From IMG/VR virus record IMGVR_UViG_3300025093_000125, positions 1-23,528 of that record: a DNA stretch of 23,528 bases. One strand, given 5' to 3'. Shown here piece after piece: positions 5,915 to 12,064 of the stretch. The stretch's first letter is position 1, and each line of letters opens with the position of its first letter. Source of the stretch: a virus. The translations under genes and the position numbers were made by a program. The notes below the pieces were generated by a model, which saw only the letters and a list, made by a program, of their open reading frames with translations, ran no database searches and had not been told where the DNA came from.

Positions 5915-6208
5915 TTAGGCCCAGTCATTGAATCGCCAATCACAAAGAACGCATAAGCCTTGTTCGTCCCGGGCAATTGTAGCCACAAGCACGGCGCTTG
6001 CCTTTTTGCCGTTGAGTTTAAAGAACCCACGGGCCACAGGCTTGGTCTGAATGCCCCTTACGCTGCTTGGGTCCAACTCGGATAAGTCGTCCGTGATTTC
6101 AATTGAAGAGATAAGGCGGTCGAAAGTGCTGCGTGCATATCCGCGCTTGCCTGGGCAGTTGTGGATGGTGTGTTTTTTCTCTTGTGTGTGTCGCTCTCTG
6201 ATCATCAT
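5915..6208 (-). CDS. Hypothetical protein, first gene of leftward early operon
   Basis: A 97-residue protein from ATG 6208. A longer reading from 6235 is possible, but the strong promoter at 6249-6278 would start transcription near 6242, leaving that ATG almost no leader; ATG 6208 also carries the same 13-base leader as the next gene. The middle is acidic (SSIEITDDLSELDPSSVRGI), and the end has a CVLCDWRF motif with a CxxC-type pair. No family recognised. As the first gene of the early operon it may act very early in infection. Confidence 0.65.
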   Translation of the reverse strand: MMIRERHTQEKKHTIHNCPGKRGYARSTFDRLISSIEITDDLSELDPSSVRGIQTKPVARGFFKLNGKKASAVLVATIARDEQGLCVLCDWRFNDWA

Positions 6209-6248
6209 TCTTTCTTTCGTTCGTTGCGGCGTCATTGCCTACTCTCTG

Positions 6249-6278
6249 ATTATGCCCATAGTTTGCGCTTGCCGTCAA
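6249..6278 (-). promoter_or_regulatory. Strong sigma70-type promoter for leftward early operon
   Basis: On the minus strand TTGACG (6273-6278) and CATAAT (6249-6254) are separated by 18 bases; each differs from consensus at one position. The predicted start is near 6242. The -35 box overlaps that of the rightward promoter, so one bound regulator could control both. Confidence 0.7.
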
Positions 6279-6297
6279 ATACTTTTTAATGATAAAA
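6269..6297 (+). promoter_or_regulatory. Divergent rightward promoter before RHH gene
   Basis: TTGCCG (6269-6274) and GATAAA/ATAAAA (6291-6297) with 16-17 base spacing form a moderate sigma70-like promoter. An alternative is TTGCGC (6263-6268) with TTTAAT (6285-6290). The surrounding TTTGCGC and GTCAAA form imperfect half-sites that could be an operator. Confidence 0.45.
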
Positions 6298-6327
6298 CAA
6301 AGAAAACATAAACAAGGGAGTTTTTTT

Positions 6328-6510
6328 ATGTCAGAAAGTACAGTTTATGGAATTAAAATTTCCACAGAAATTTTAGAGCGGGCCGATAGAGTGGCCGAGG
6401 ATTTAAGTAAGGACGTTCGGCGCTTTCCAAGCGGACAAGCCGGGCGGGCTGACGTTGTGCGTCTTGCAATAATTATGGGCCTTGATGCACTGGAAGAGGC
6501 CAGGAAATAA
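6328..6510 (+). CDS. Ribbon-helix-helix transcriptional regulator
   Basis: A 60-residue protein with the ribbon-helix-helix layout: an N-terminal strand (YGIKIS), helix A (TEILERADRVAEDLSKD), and helix B after a turn (RADVVRLAIIMGLDALEEA). RHH proteins dimerise and insert the strand pair into the DNA major groove. It is the first gene right of a divergent promoter with overlapping -35 boxes, so it probably represses its own promoter and the leftward early promoter. ATG 6328 follows AAGGGAG with an A/T spacer; the reading from 6289 lacks such a site and would start inside the promoter. Confidence 0.8.
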   Translation: MSESTVYGIKISTEILERADRVAEDLSKDVRRFPSGQAGRADVVRLAIIMGLDALEEARK

Positions 6511-6528
6511 TTCAAAGAGGGGGTTGAG

Positions 6529-8730
6529 ATGATGGCGGGATTTACGGCGGCGGACTGGTCCAGTTTGGCCGAAATATTCAATGGGCGCTTACTGCGCGGC
6601 GAGCGCGGAACAAATGCAGTAAAAACAGAAGGCTGGAATTTATTCAGCACCGGCAACACGGTAACAGCTGAAGAGCTGGAAGCGATTGACGGCGAGGCTC
6701 CGGCGTTTAACCTGGGTATAAGAACAGGGCGCGGCCTGGTTGTGGTGGATATCGATAAGCCAGAGAAAGAGCCTTTAATCAGGGGAATCGTTGGCCATAG
6801 CAACTTCGAAGTACAGACGCCGCGCGGGCGGCATCTCTACTTCAGGACCGACCCAGGGGCGAAGATTCCATCTCGTATCATGGGCGGTGTGGATATCTTC
6901 TGCAGTCCAAGCGGTGACAGCTCCAAGGGCTCTTATGTGGTGGCGCCGGGGAGCGTCAGGACCGCTGACAGAGATTTGAAGCTTAAAGGCTACGGCGTTG
7001 AACGGGCTGTTTATGATTTAGTTGTCTTCGATGGCATCGATGATTTCGAGGATTTAGCTTACCGCTCCCCTGATGTGATTTTTGAACTCATGCGGGCAAT
7101 CGGGACGAGTGGGCCGGTTGGGACGGTCTTCCCGCCGGGAGGGCAACCTGGGAATATCTTTGACGTATCGGCGGTTAAGATACCGCACGACGGGCGGCCA
7201 GTGGGTGAGAACCAAGGGCGCAACAATGCGGCGGCCTCACTCGTTGGGCAGTTCATCCACGAGGGTGATGATTTCAATCGGGCTTTCAAGAAAGTTTCGG
7301 ACTGGAATGAAAGAAACCCGGTCCCGCTGGAGGCCAGGGAGCTGCACAAAACAGCGGTTTCAGTATTCAAGAGCCACCAGCGAAACCATCCAGAAGATAA
7401 GCCCATAGAGCCTACCAGCGAGCCCATACGCATCAAAAAGCCCAAGACTGTTATCAGTACACTACCGGCGAAGCTTCACACCATACCGGGCATCCTGGGC
7501 GATTTTGTCAGATGGTATATGGAGACGGCACCGGCGCCACATGTGGAGATGGCGGTACAGTCTGCGCTGGCTCTGGGCTCGGTCGTCCTTGGCCGCAAGT
7601 ACGTGACAACGGAATCAAACTTTACAAGCCTTTATTTCCTAACCGTGGCCAAGAGTGGCACCGGCAAAGAATACGGCAAAAAGGCCATTGAGAAAATTCT
7701 TGACGCGGCGGGTCTCGATGACCTGATAGGCGGCAGCGGTTACACGTCACCGGGCGCGGTATATTCAGAGCTTCGGGATCGTCCAACGCACATCACCGTG
7801 ATTGACGAGTTCGGGAAGTATCTTCAGGCGTGCAGCGCGTCGGGGAATAGCCAGCTCCAAGAAGCGGTGACGACTCTTGTCGAGGCTTTTGGGCGGCTCG
7901 ATGGTACGCTTAGACCGCGCGCATACTCTTCGATGGGTCTGACAGAAAAGCAGAGGGGCGACGTTGAGCGGCTCAAGGTGACGCGGCCAGCTATCACGCT
8001 GTACTCGATGACCACGCCGAAGCAGTTCTACAGCGCCATAGGCGAGGCCGATATCGAAGCGGGGATGCTTGGCCGGTTTCTTGTGGTCAACAGTGACGCG
8101 GAGTGTGGAGCTCGTAAGCGTGGACAAGCTAAAGCGGCGCCACCGGCTGGCGTTGTTCGGTGGGCTCAATCCATGCGGGATGCGGGCGGTGGTAATTTGG
8201 CCGGGGTTGAAGTTCACGACGTGGCGCCGAAGACCGTTGAGCTTGAGTTCACCCCGGCGGCCTATGAAGTGCTGGATGCTTTCGAGGCCGAGACCGTGAA
8301 GAGGCGCCGCAGGCTTTCCAATAGCGGCATGGATGTTTTGCTGGCTCGCTCTGTAGAAATCGCAATGCGCTTGGCTGCCATTGTGGCTTGTTCGAAGCAA
8401 TCGCCGCGGATTGACCGCGAGGCCATGGAGTGGGCGGTGGTTTATTCTGGCCATGCATTTAATGGGCTTGTTGAAGCCGTTGGGACCCAGATGACCGGGA
8501 GCGAGTTTGGCGCAAGGCGTCAGGCGATGCTCGAAGCTATTACGGCAGCAGGTGAGCGGGGCATGACTGACCGGGACTTGAAAAAGCGGTTTAGAAACTT
8601 GAAGCCGAAAGAGCACGCCGAGGCCGTGAGGGCCCTGGTTGATGCTGGCGAAATTGCACTGGTAGAAATTGAGCATCGGGGGGCGGGCAGAAAGCGCCGC
8701 GCGTTCGTTGCAATTGAAGAAGAAATATAG
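6529..8730 (+). CDS. Primase-polymerase fused to P-loop ATPase/helicase-like domain
   Basis: A 733-residue replication protein. The N-terminal bifunctional primase/polymerase domain shows VVVDID (71-76), TPRGRHLYF (97-105) and VDIFCSPSG...GSYVVAPGS (121-142), the metal-binding and nucleotide-binding motifs of archaeo-eukaryotic-type prim-pols. A PriCT-like helical segment follows (GRNNAAASL, about 230-280). The C-terminal half is a DUF3987-like ATPase with Walker A VAKSGTGKE (about 373-381) and Walker B ITVIDE (422-427), then a winged-helix-like end (RGMTDRDLKKRFRNLKPKEH). The Walker A Ser/Thr is replaced by Glu, which is unusual. The protein probably primes and unwinds phage DNA. ATG 6529 or 6532 both fit the AGAGGGGG site. 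Confidence 0.88.
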   Translation: MMAGFTAADWSSLAEIFNGRLLRGERGTNAVKTEGWNLFSTGNTVTAEELEAIDGEAPAFNLGIRTGRGLVVVDIDKPEKEPLIRGIVGHSNFEVQTPRGRHLYFRTDPGAKIPSRIMGGVDIFCSPSGDSSKGSYVVAPGSVRTADRDLKLKGYGVERAVYDLVVFDGIDDFEDLAYRSPDVIFELMRAIGTSGPVGTVFPPGGQPGNIFDVSAVKIPHDGRPVGENQGRNNAAASLVGQFIHEGDDFNRAFKKVSDWNERNPVPLEARELHKTAVSVFKSHQRNHPEDKPIEPTSEPIRIKKPKTVISTLPAKLHTIPGILGDFVRWYMETAPAPHVEMAVQSALALGSVVLGRKYVTTESNFTSLYFLTVAKSGTGKEYGKKAIEKILDAAGLDDLIGGSGYTSPGAVYSELRDRPTHITVIDEFGKYLQACSASGNSQLQEAVTTLVEAFGRLDGTLRPRAYSSMGLTEKQRGDVERLKVTRPAITLYSMTTPKQFYSAIGEADIEAGMLGRFLVVNSDAECGARKRGQAKAAPPAGVVRWAQSMRDAGGGNLAGVEVHDVAPKTVELEFTPAAYEVLDAFEAETVKRRRRLSNSGMDVLLARSVEIAMRLAAIVACSKQSPRIDREAMEWAVVYSGHAFNGLVEAVGTQMTGSEFGARRQAMLEAITAAGERGMTDRDLKKRFRNLKPKEHAEAVRALVDAGEIALVEIEHRGAGRKRRAFVAIEEEI

Positions 8731-8739
8731 GGGTTTCTG

Positions 8740-9702
8740 ATGAGTGATTTAATAGCTGAAACAAACAAGAAGATTAAAGACAGCGGGCGGCCAATTATTG
8801 CGTCGGTGTCCGGCGGTAAAGATTCAATTGCCATGGCGCTATGGCTGAAAGAAAACGGGTTTGAAGAAACAAATCCTGTTTATTACGTTTACGCCGATAC
8901 AGGATGGGAACACCCTGTGCTCTACGAATATATAGAGAAAACGGTCAAGCCTTTGCTGGGCGATAAGTTCCATAGAGTCGTCAGCGAAAAATACCCAAAC
9001 GGGATGATGGACATGGTGGCAGGAGAAGGGGCTTTTCCCAGCCGCCGCATGCGATTTTGTACACGCATCCTAAAGACAGATCCCATCAAGGCGTTTATCA
9101 AATCAGTGGGGAACGACCCGCTGCCAGTCAATGCGATAGGCATAAGGGCCGCCGAGAGCGTGGCGCGCAGCAAGATGGATCTCTGGGAACCGGGGAGCAT
9201 ATTCGGGGCAAATGTCTGCGACACCTGGCGCCCCCTGATCTCCTGGGTTGTTCAAGACGTGGTGGATATTCACAAACGCCACGACCTGCGCCCATGCCCT
9301 CTATACCTGAAAGACAAGTACCCCGCCGAGCGCGTCGGCTGCTGGCCTTGTATCATGAGCAAAAAAAGCGAGATCAGGGCCATGGTAGAAACTGACCCAG
9401 GGCGTCTGGTTCAAATTAGGCAGCTAGAGGAAAAAGTCTCTGAAATAGCTGAAGAAAGATACAAGAAAAAAGGCGAAACATTTGAAAGCCTTGGATTTAA
9501 AAAGCCCGCATTCTTCCAGGCAAAGACCGGCGGAACGGGAGAATGTTGGCCAATCGATAAAGTGGCCAAATGGGCAAAAACAGAAAGAGGCGGTCACCAA
9601 TACGGCCTTGAATTGTTTTTACCGTCTGACCCTTCAGAACGTGGGTGCCAGATGTGGGGGCTCTGCGACGTACCCGACGAGAATGGGGAGTTTTCAGAGT
9701 GA
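8740..9702 (+). CDS. PP-loop ATPase, PAPS reductase-like (IbrA/DndC-type relative)
   Basis: A 320-residue protein with the PP-loop SGGKDS (24-29), the adenylating motif of the PAPS reductase/ATP sulfurylase/tRNA-thiolation group. GIRAAES (133-139) is the second conserved element. Cysteines at 106 (RFCTRIL), 200 and 203 (VGCWPCIM), with 185 nearby, could bind an iron-sulphur cluster or a zinc ion, as in DndC-type proteins. True PAPS reductases have a different C-terminal Cys motif, so sulphate assimilation is unlikely. IbrA-type phage and island proteins occur with ParB-domain IbrB partners, and a ParB-domain gene lies 1 kb downstream. Substrate unknown; nucleotide or DNA modification is plausible. 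The start follows AGGGGTTTCTG. Confidence 0.85.
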   Translation: MSDLIAETNKKIKDSGRPIIASVSGGKDSIAMALWLKENGFEETNPVYYVYADTGWEHPVLYEYIEKTVKPLLGDKFHRVVSEKYPNGMMDMVAGEGAFPSRRMRFCTRILKTDPIKAFIKSVGNDPLPVNAIGIRAAESVARSKMDLWEPGSIFGANVCDTWRPLISWVVQDVVDIHKRHDLRPCPLYLKDKYPAERVGCWPCIMSKKSEIRAMVETDPGRLVQIRQLEEKVSEIAEERYKKKGETFESLGFKKPAFFQAKTGGTGECWPIDKVAKWAKTERGGHQYGLELFLPSDPSERGCQMWGLCDVPDENGEFSE

Positions 9703-9875
9703 TCAAAGATAAAACCTTGAGGGCCTGCGCCGCCTGTGATTGCGTGTGGCGTGGGCCCATTTTCTGCCCAGAGTGTGATGAGCCGACCGGCGAACCCATC
9801 AATGAATCACTTTATGAGGCATATCTTGAGCTCATACTTACCCTGATGCCCGACGATACCAGGCACGACAACTGA
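9699..9875 (+). CDS. Small zinc-ribbon protein
   Basis: A 58-residue protein starting with GTG that overlaps the preceding stop as GTGA. Two Cys pairs, CAAC (followed by DCVW) and CPEC, form a zinc-ribbon pattern (CAACDCVWRGPIFCPECDEP), followed by a helical acidic tail (INESLYEAYLELILTLMP). GGGGAG lies upstream at a suitable distance. It is the last gene before the large non-coding region and is coupled to the PP-loop gene. Possible roles include a nucleic-acid-binding accessory; family not recognised. Confidence 0.65.
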   Translation: MIKDKTLRACAACDCVWRGPIFCPECDEPTGEPINESLYEAYLELILTLMPDDTRHDN

Positions 9876-9974
9876 TGTGACACGACCCCGAAAAGCTGAT
9901 AAAATTGCAGAGCTCTAAGAGAACCGAGCGCACTTCTTAAAATCAAAAATCCTTAAATCTGCCCAATCTGGGCA

Positions 9975-9992
9975 AATACGCCGCGGCGTATT
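9975..9992. repeat. 18-bp perfect palindrome, AATACGCC half-sites
   Basis: AATACGCCGCGGCGTATT is fully self-complementary, so it is two adjoining AATACGCC half-sites. It abuts a 6-bp-stem hairpin (9960-9974). The same half-site recurs as an inverted pair at 10185-10223. It is probably a binding site for a dimeric protein. Confidence 0.8.
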
Positions 9993-10184
9993 GATTGCAA
10001 TAATATCAAGCACTTGAGCACTGTTTTGAATTGTGCCCAGACCCCCCTATACCCTTTCTTTTTTGCTTCGATTTTCAGAGAAGGGGGGTACCCCTGTCCA
10101 TAATCCCATAATTAGGAAGTAATACATAAAGAGTAATAAATATATTAATAAAAACAAGGATGTTGCGTTTTCTTTGTTATCAAA

Positions 10185-10223
10185 AAATACGCCGCGGAGG
10201 GTACCGGCGAATTGGGCGTATTT
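10185..10223. repeat. Spaced AAATACGCC inverted repeat
   Basis: AAATACGCC (10185-10193) and GGCGTATTT (10215-10223) are exact reverse complements separated by 21 bases. The left copy continues GCGG exactly as in the palindrome at 9975, and the right copy continues GC as in the mirror of 9973. It lies just right of the AT-rich stretch. Confidence 0.75.
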
Positions 10224-10311
10224 GCGCACCGCGTCAGAGATGAGAGCAATATGGGACCATTTTTGTACCTGTTTAACGCAGTGCAGAAGAAACGTACTTT
10301 TTCGGGTTTGG

Positions 10312-10339
10312 TTGTTCTTTTTTTGGATTTGCCTATAAT
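10312..10339 (+). promoter_or_regulatory. Promoter with consensus -10 for nuclease/ParB/Mom/late genes
   Basis: TATAAT (10334-10339) matches the -10 consensus exactly, with TTGTTC (10312-10317) 16 bases upstream. Transcription would start near 10346, leaving a short leader that includes AGGGGG before the ATG at 10357. It probably drives the whole rightward block. Confidence 0.6.
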
Positions 10340-10356
10340 GCGGACAGGGGGCAAAA

Positions 10357-10659
10357 ATGGCCGAGCCGAAGAAGAAACGCATCAACACGAAAGCCAAAGG
10401 GACCCGGCTGGAGCACAAAACTATGAGAGTTTTGGAGGCGGCGGGCTATAAGTGTTGCCGCAGTGCGGCAAGCTTGGGTGAGTGGGATGTTATCGCTATT
10501 GGACCGGCTGGGGTAAGGCTGGTTCAAGTTAAAGCTAATCGGCGGCCTGGTTCGGTTGAGATGGAGACGCTGAACTCTTTTGTGGCGCCGGACAATTGCA
10601 GCCGCGAGGTGTGGGTGTGGAAAGACCGAGCTCGTCAACCGATTATAGAGGTGCTTTGA
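10357..10659 (+). CDS. Hjc-like Holliday junction resolvase/PD-(D/E)XK nuclease
   Basis: A 100-residue nuclease of archaeal Hjc-like type. Motifs in order are Glu19 (TRLEHKTMRVLE), Asp44 (GEWDVIAIGP) and Gln57-x-Lys59 (RLVQVKAN), the E, D and (E/Q)xK pattern. Such proteins cut branched DNA and in phages usually clear junctions before packaging, which fits the place just ahead of the terminase block. The basic N-terminus (MAEPKKKRINTKAKGTRLEH) may help DNA binding. The start is fixed by AGGGGGCAAAA. The stop overlaps the next ATG as TGATG. Confidence 0.82.
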   Translation: MAEPKKKRINTKAKGTRLEHKTMRVLEAAGYKCCRSAASLGEWDVIAIGPAGVRLVQVKANRRPGSVEMETLNSFVAPDNCSREVWVWKDRARQPIIEVL

Positions 10660-11282
10660 TGGAAACCCAAAGAGTCAATATTTCCGAGCTTTCATGTGAC
10701 CCGGCGAACGTCCGGGCGCATGATGGCAAAAACCTGGATGCAATCAAGGCCAGCCTGCAGAGGTTTGGGCAGCAGAAACCTATCGTTGTTGATGAAAAAG
10801 GCGTTGTGATTGCTGGCAATGGCACGCTTACGGCGGCGCGGGCTCTGGGATGGGAGGCCATTAACATTGTACGCACTGAGCTGGCAGGGGCCGAGGCTAC
10901 GGCGTACGCCATCGCAGACAACCGGACGGCGGAGCTTGCCGAGTGGGATGATGAAGCACTGGCTAAACAATTGAGCGCGCTTCAGATTGAAGACGAGGCG
11001 CTTATTGAGGCGGCGGGGTTTAGTGATGAGGAAATCACAAAAATATTAGAGGGCAGCGGGATATTCGATGTTGAATCGTCAGAGATGCCGGTGCTGCCCG
11101 ATGGCGACAGGGCACCTTATCAGCAGAAAACTTTCACCCTGCACGATGAGCAATGCGAGGACGTGGATGCGGCGGTGTCCATTGCCAAGGATATGGGGCA
11201 CAGCCAAAGCGCAATCAATGAAAATTCAAACGGTAACGCCTTGGCATTTATCTGCCAGTTTTTTGTTAGGGCGCATCAATGA
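10659..11282 (+). CDS. ParB/Srx-domain protein (IbrB-like)
   Basis: A 207-residue protein. Residues 1 to about 90 form a ParB/sulfiredoxin-type nucleotide-binding domain with the box IAGNGT...RALGW (51-65). A helical region follows (AIADNRTAELAEWDDEALAK). The C-terminal part (about 145-207) includes FTLHDEQ and a NENSNGNAL segment and looks like a distinct small domain. It is not a partition protein in context, since no ParA or parS-like array is seen. Stand-alone ParB domains of this kind occur in phages beside DNA-modification genes, and this one overlaps the Mom-like start as ATGA, so the two are made together. It may help target or regulate DNA modification; this role is inferred. Confidence 0.82.
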   Translation: METQRVNISELSCDPANVRAHDGKNLDAIKASLQRFGQQKPIVVDEKGVVIAGNGTLTAARALGWEAINIVRTELAGAEATAYAIADNRTAELAEWDDEALAKQLSALQIEDEALIEAAGFSDEEITKILEGSGIFDVESSEMPVLPDGDRAPYQQKTFTLHDEQCEDVDAAVSIAKDMGHSQSAINENSNGNALAFICQFFVRAHQ

Positions 11283-12064
11283 GGGCCAAAGATATACAAG
11301 TTCGGCCCATATCGTCACAGGATGCGGTGCGGATTATTAAAAGACTTCATTACAGCGGCAGGGTGACACAGAACAGCCAGCTCCATTTTGGCGTATTCTT
11401 AGGCGGCCAGTGTGGTGGCGCTATGCAGTTTGGCCCCAGCATGAAAAAAAGAGAAATGATGCCACTGGTATCAGGAACGCGGTGGAATGGTTTTCTTGAA
11501 TTAAACAGAATGGCATTGGCTGAATGGCTGCCGCGAAACAGTGAGTCCAGGGCTTTATCAATAACCTTGCGCATGATTAAAAAACACTATCCAAAAATAG
11601 AGTGGATCGTTTCTTTTGCTGATGCTACGCAATGCGGAGACGGCACAATTTACCGGGCGAGCGGGTTTGATTTGGTGCAGATTGCAAAAAATAAAAGCCT
11701 TTATCGTCTGCCATGCGGCAGGGTTATCAATAATATAAACATGACCGGTAAGTATATGCTCAGGGAATTAAAGAACCGCCCAGACGTATCCTCCTCCTGG
11801 TCATATAATAAAAACGCCAAAATACTGGGAGCCAAACCGGTTGAGGGCTACCAGCTTAAATATGTTTACTTTTTAAACAAGGCAGCACGGGAACGGTTAA
11901 CCGTTCCAGTTATCCCGTTCAGTGAAATTAAAAAACGAGGCGCTTCGATGTATCGAGGCAAGCCCCTAGGCGTGCAAAGCATAGATAGCGATGCATCTAG
12001 CGACCAGCTAGAAGAGGGCGGTGCAAGTCCGACCTGCACGCTCCAGGGGGCGGTCAATGGCTAA
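11279..12064 (+). CDS. Mom-like GNAT-fold DNA adenine modification enzyme
   Basis: A 261-residue protein resembling phage Mu Mom and relatives: LHYSG near the start, GAMQFGPSM, LVSGTRWNGFLELNRMAL, SFADATQCGDGTIYRASGF and SLYRLPCG in the expected order. Mu Mom converts adenine to N6-carbamoylmethyl-adenine (a glycinamide derivative) and protects DNA from restriction. The enzyme probably ends near MYRGKP; the last about 30 residues (SIDSDASSDQLEEGGASPTC and onward) are low in order and are encoded by the tRNA-like element at 11970-12045, so they may be forced by RNA structure. It overlaps ParB upstream by 4 bases and terminase downstream by 8. The local sequence is somewhat richer in AT and AAA codons than its neighbours, hinting at separate ancestry. 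Confidence 0.8.
   Translation: MRAKDIQVRPISSQDAVRIIKRLHYSGRVTQNSQLHFGVFLGGQCGGAMQFGPSMKKREMMPLVSGTRWNGFLELNRMALAEWLPRNSESRALSITLRMIKKHYPKIEWIVSFADATQCGDGTIYRASGFDLVQIAKNKSLYRLPCGRVINNINMTGKYMLRELKNRPDVSSSWSYNKNAKILGAKPVEGYQLKYVYFLNKAARERLTVPVIPFSEIKKRGASMYRGKPLGVQSIDSDASSDQLEEGGASPTCTLQGAVNG
11970..12045 (+). tRNA. tRNA-like element with glycine identity features, probably non-decoding
   Basis: The 76-nt stretch folds as a cloverleaf. The acceptor stem is GCGTGCA/TGCACGC (11970-11976, 12035-12041), 7 perfect pairs, followed by U73 and encoded CCA (12042-12045). The D stem is GCAT/ATGC. The anticodon stem TCTAG/CTAGA encloses the 7-nt loop CGACCAG. The variable loop has 4 nt. The T stem GGCGG/CCG(A)CC has one bulged A, and its loop TGCAAGT differs from canonical TTCAAGT at one base. 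G1-C72, C2-G71, G3-C70, U73, C35 and C36 are the known E. coli glycine identity set. U8, the D-loop GG and U33 are missing, so it is unlikely to decode. It sits inside the Mom-like coding end and ends just before the terminase ribosome binding site. Confidence 0.65.

Larger units (their letters stand above)
9876..10356. other. Non-coding region: candidate origin or regulatory switch
   Basis: About 480 bases with no credible gene. TGCCCA ATC TGGGCA (9960-9974) is followed without a gap by an 18-base perfect palindrome (9975-9992). A TCTGGGCA/TGCCCAGA pair spans 9967-10041. ACCCCCC and GGGGGGT repeats flank a pyrimidine-rich stretch (about 10041-10089), with GGGGTACCCC at 10085-10094. A strongly AT-rich stretch follows (about 10100-10160), then a second AATACGCC inverted pair (10185-10223). 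Repeats beside an AT-rich stretch suit a replication origin, and the position between early and late genes also suits a switch. Confidence 0.6.

Noticed and set aside
7765-8676. 303-codon open frame antisense to the primase gene
   Set aside because: No ribosome binding site, composition of a shadow frame, and it lies wholly within a gene with clear catalytic motifs.
10047-10418. 123-codon minus-strand frame in the non-coding region
   Set aside because: Low-complexity, hydrophobic from AT-rich DNA, overlaps the palindromic repeats and the Hjc-like gene start; no good start site.
10659-11282. ParB-domain gene as a plasmid or prophage partition gene
   Set aside because: No ParA gene or parS-like repeats nearby, and the gene is coupled to the Mom-like gene.
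12011-12040. Resemblance of GGTGCAAGTCC to a cobalamin riboswitch core
   Set aside because: The rest of the riboswitch, including the B12 box, is missing, and the bases are better explained as the T arm of the tRNA-like fold.
11970-12045. Reading the element as an ordinary translational tRNA-Gly (ACC)
   Set aside because: G33 replaces U33, the D-loop GG and U8 are missing and the T stem has a bulged base, so normal decoding is unlikely.
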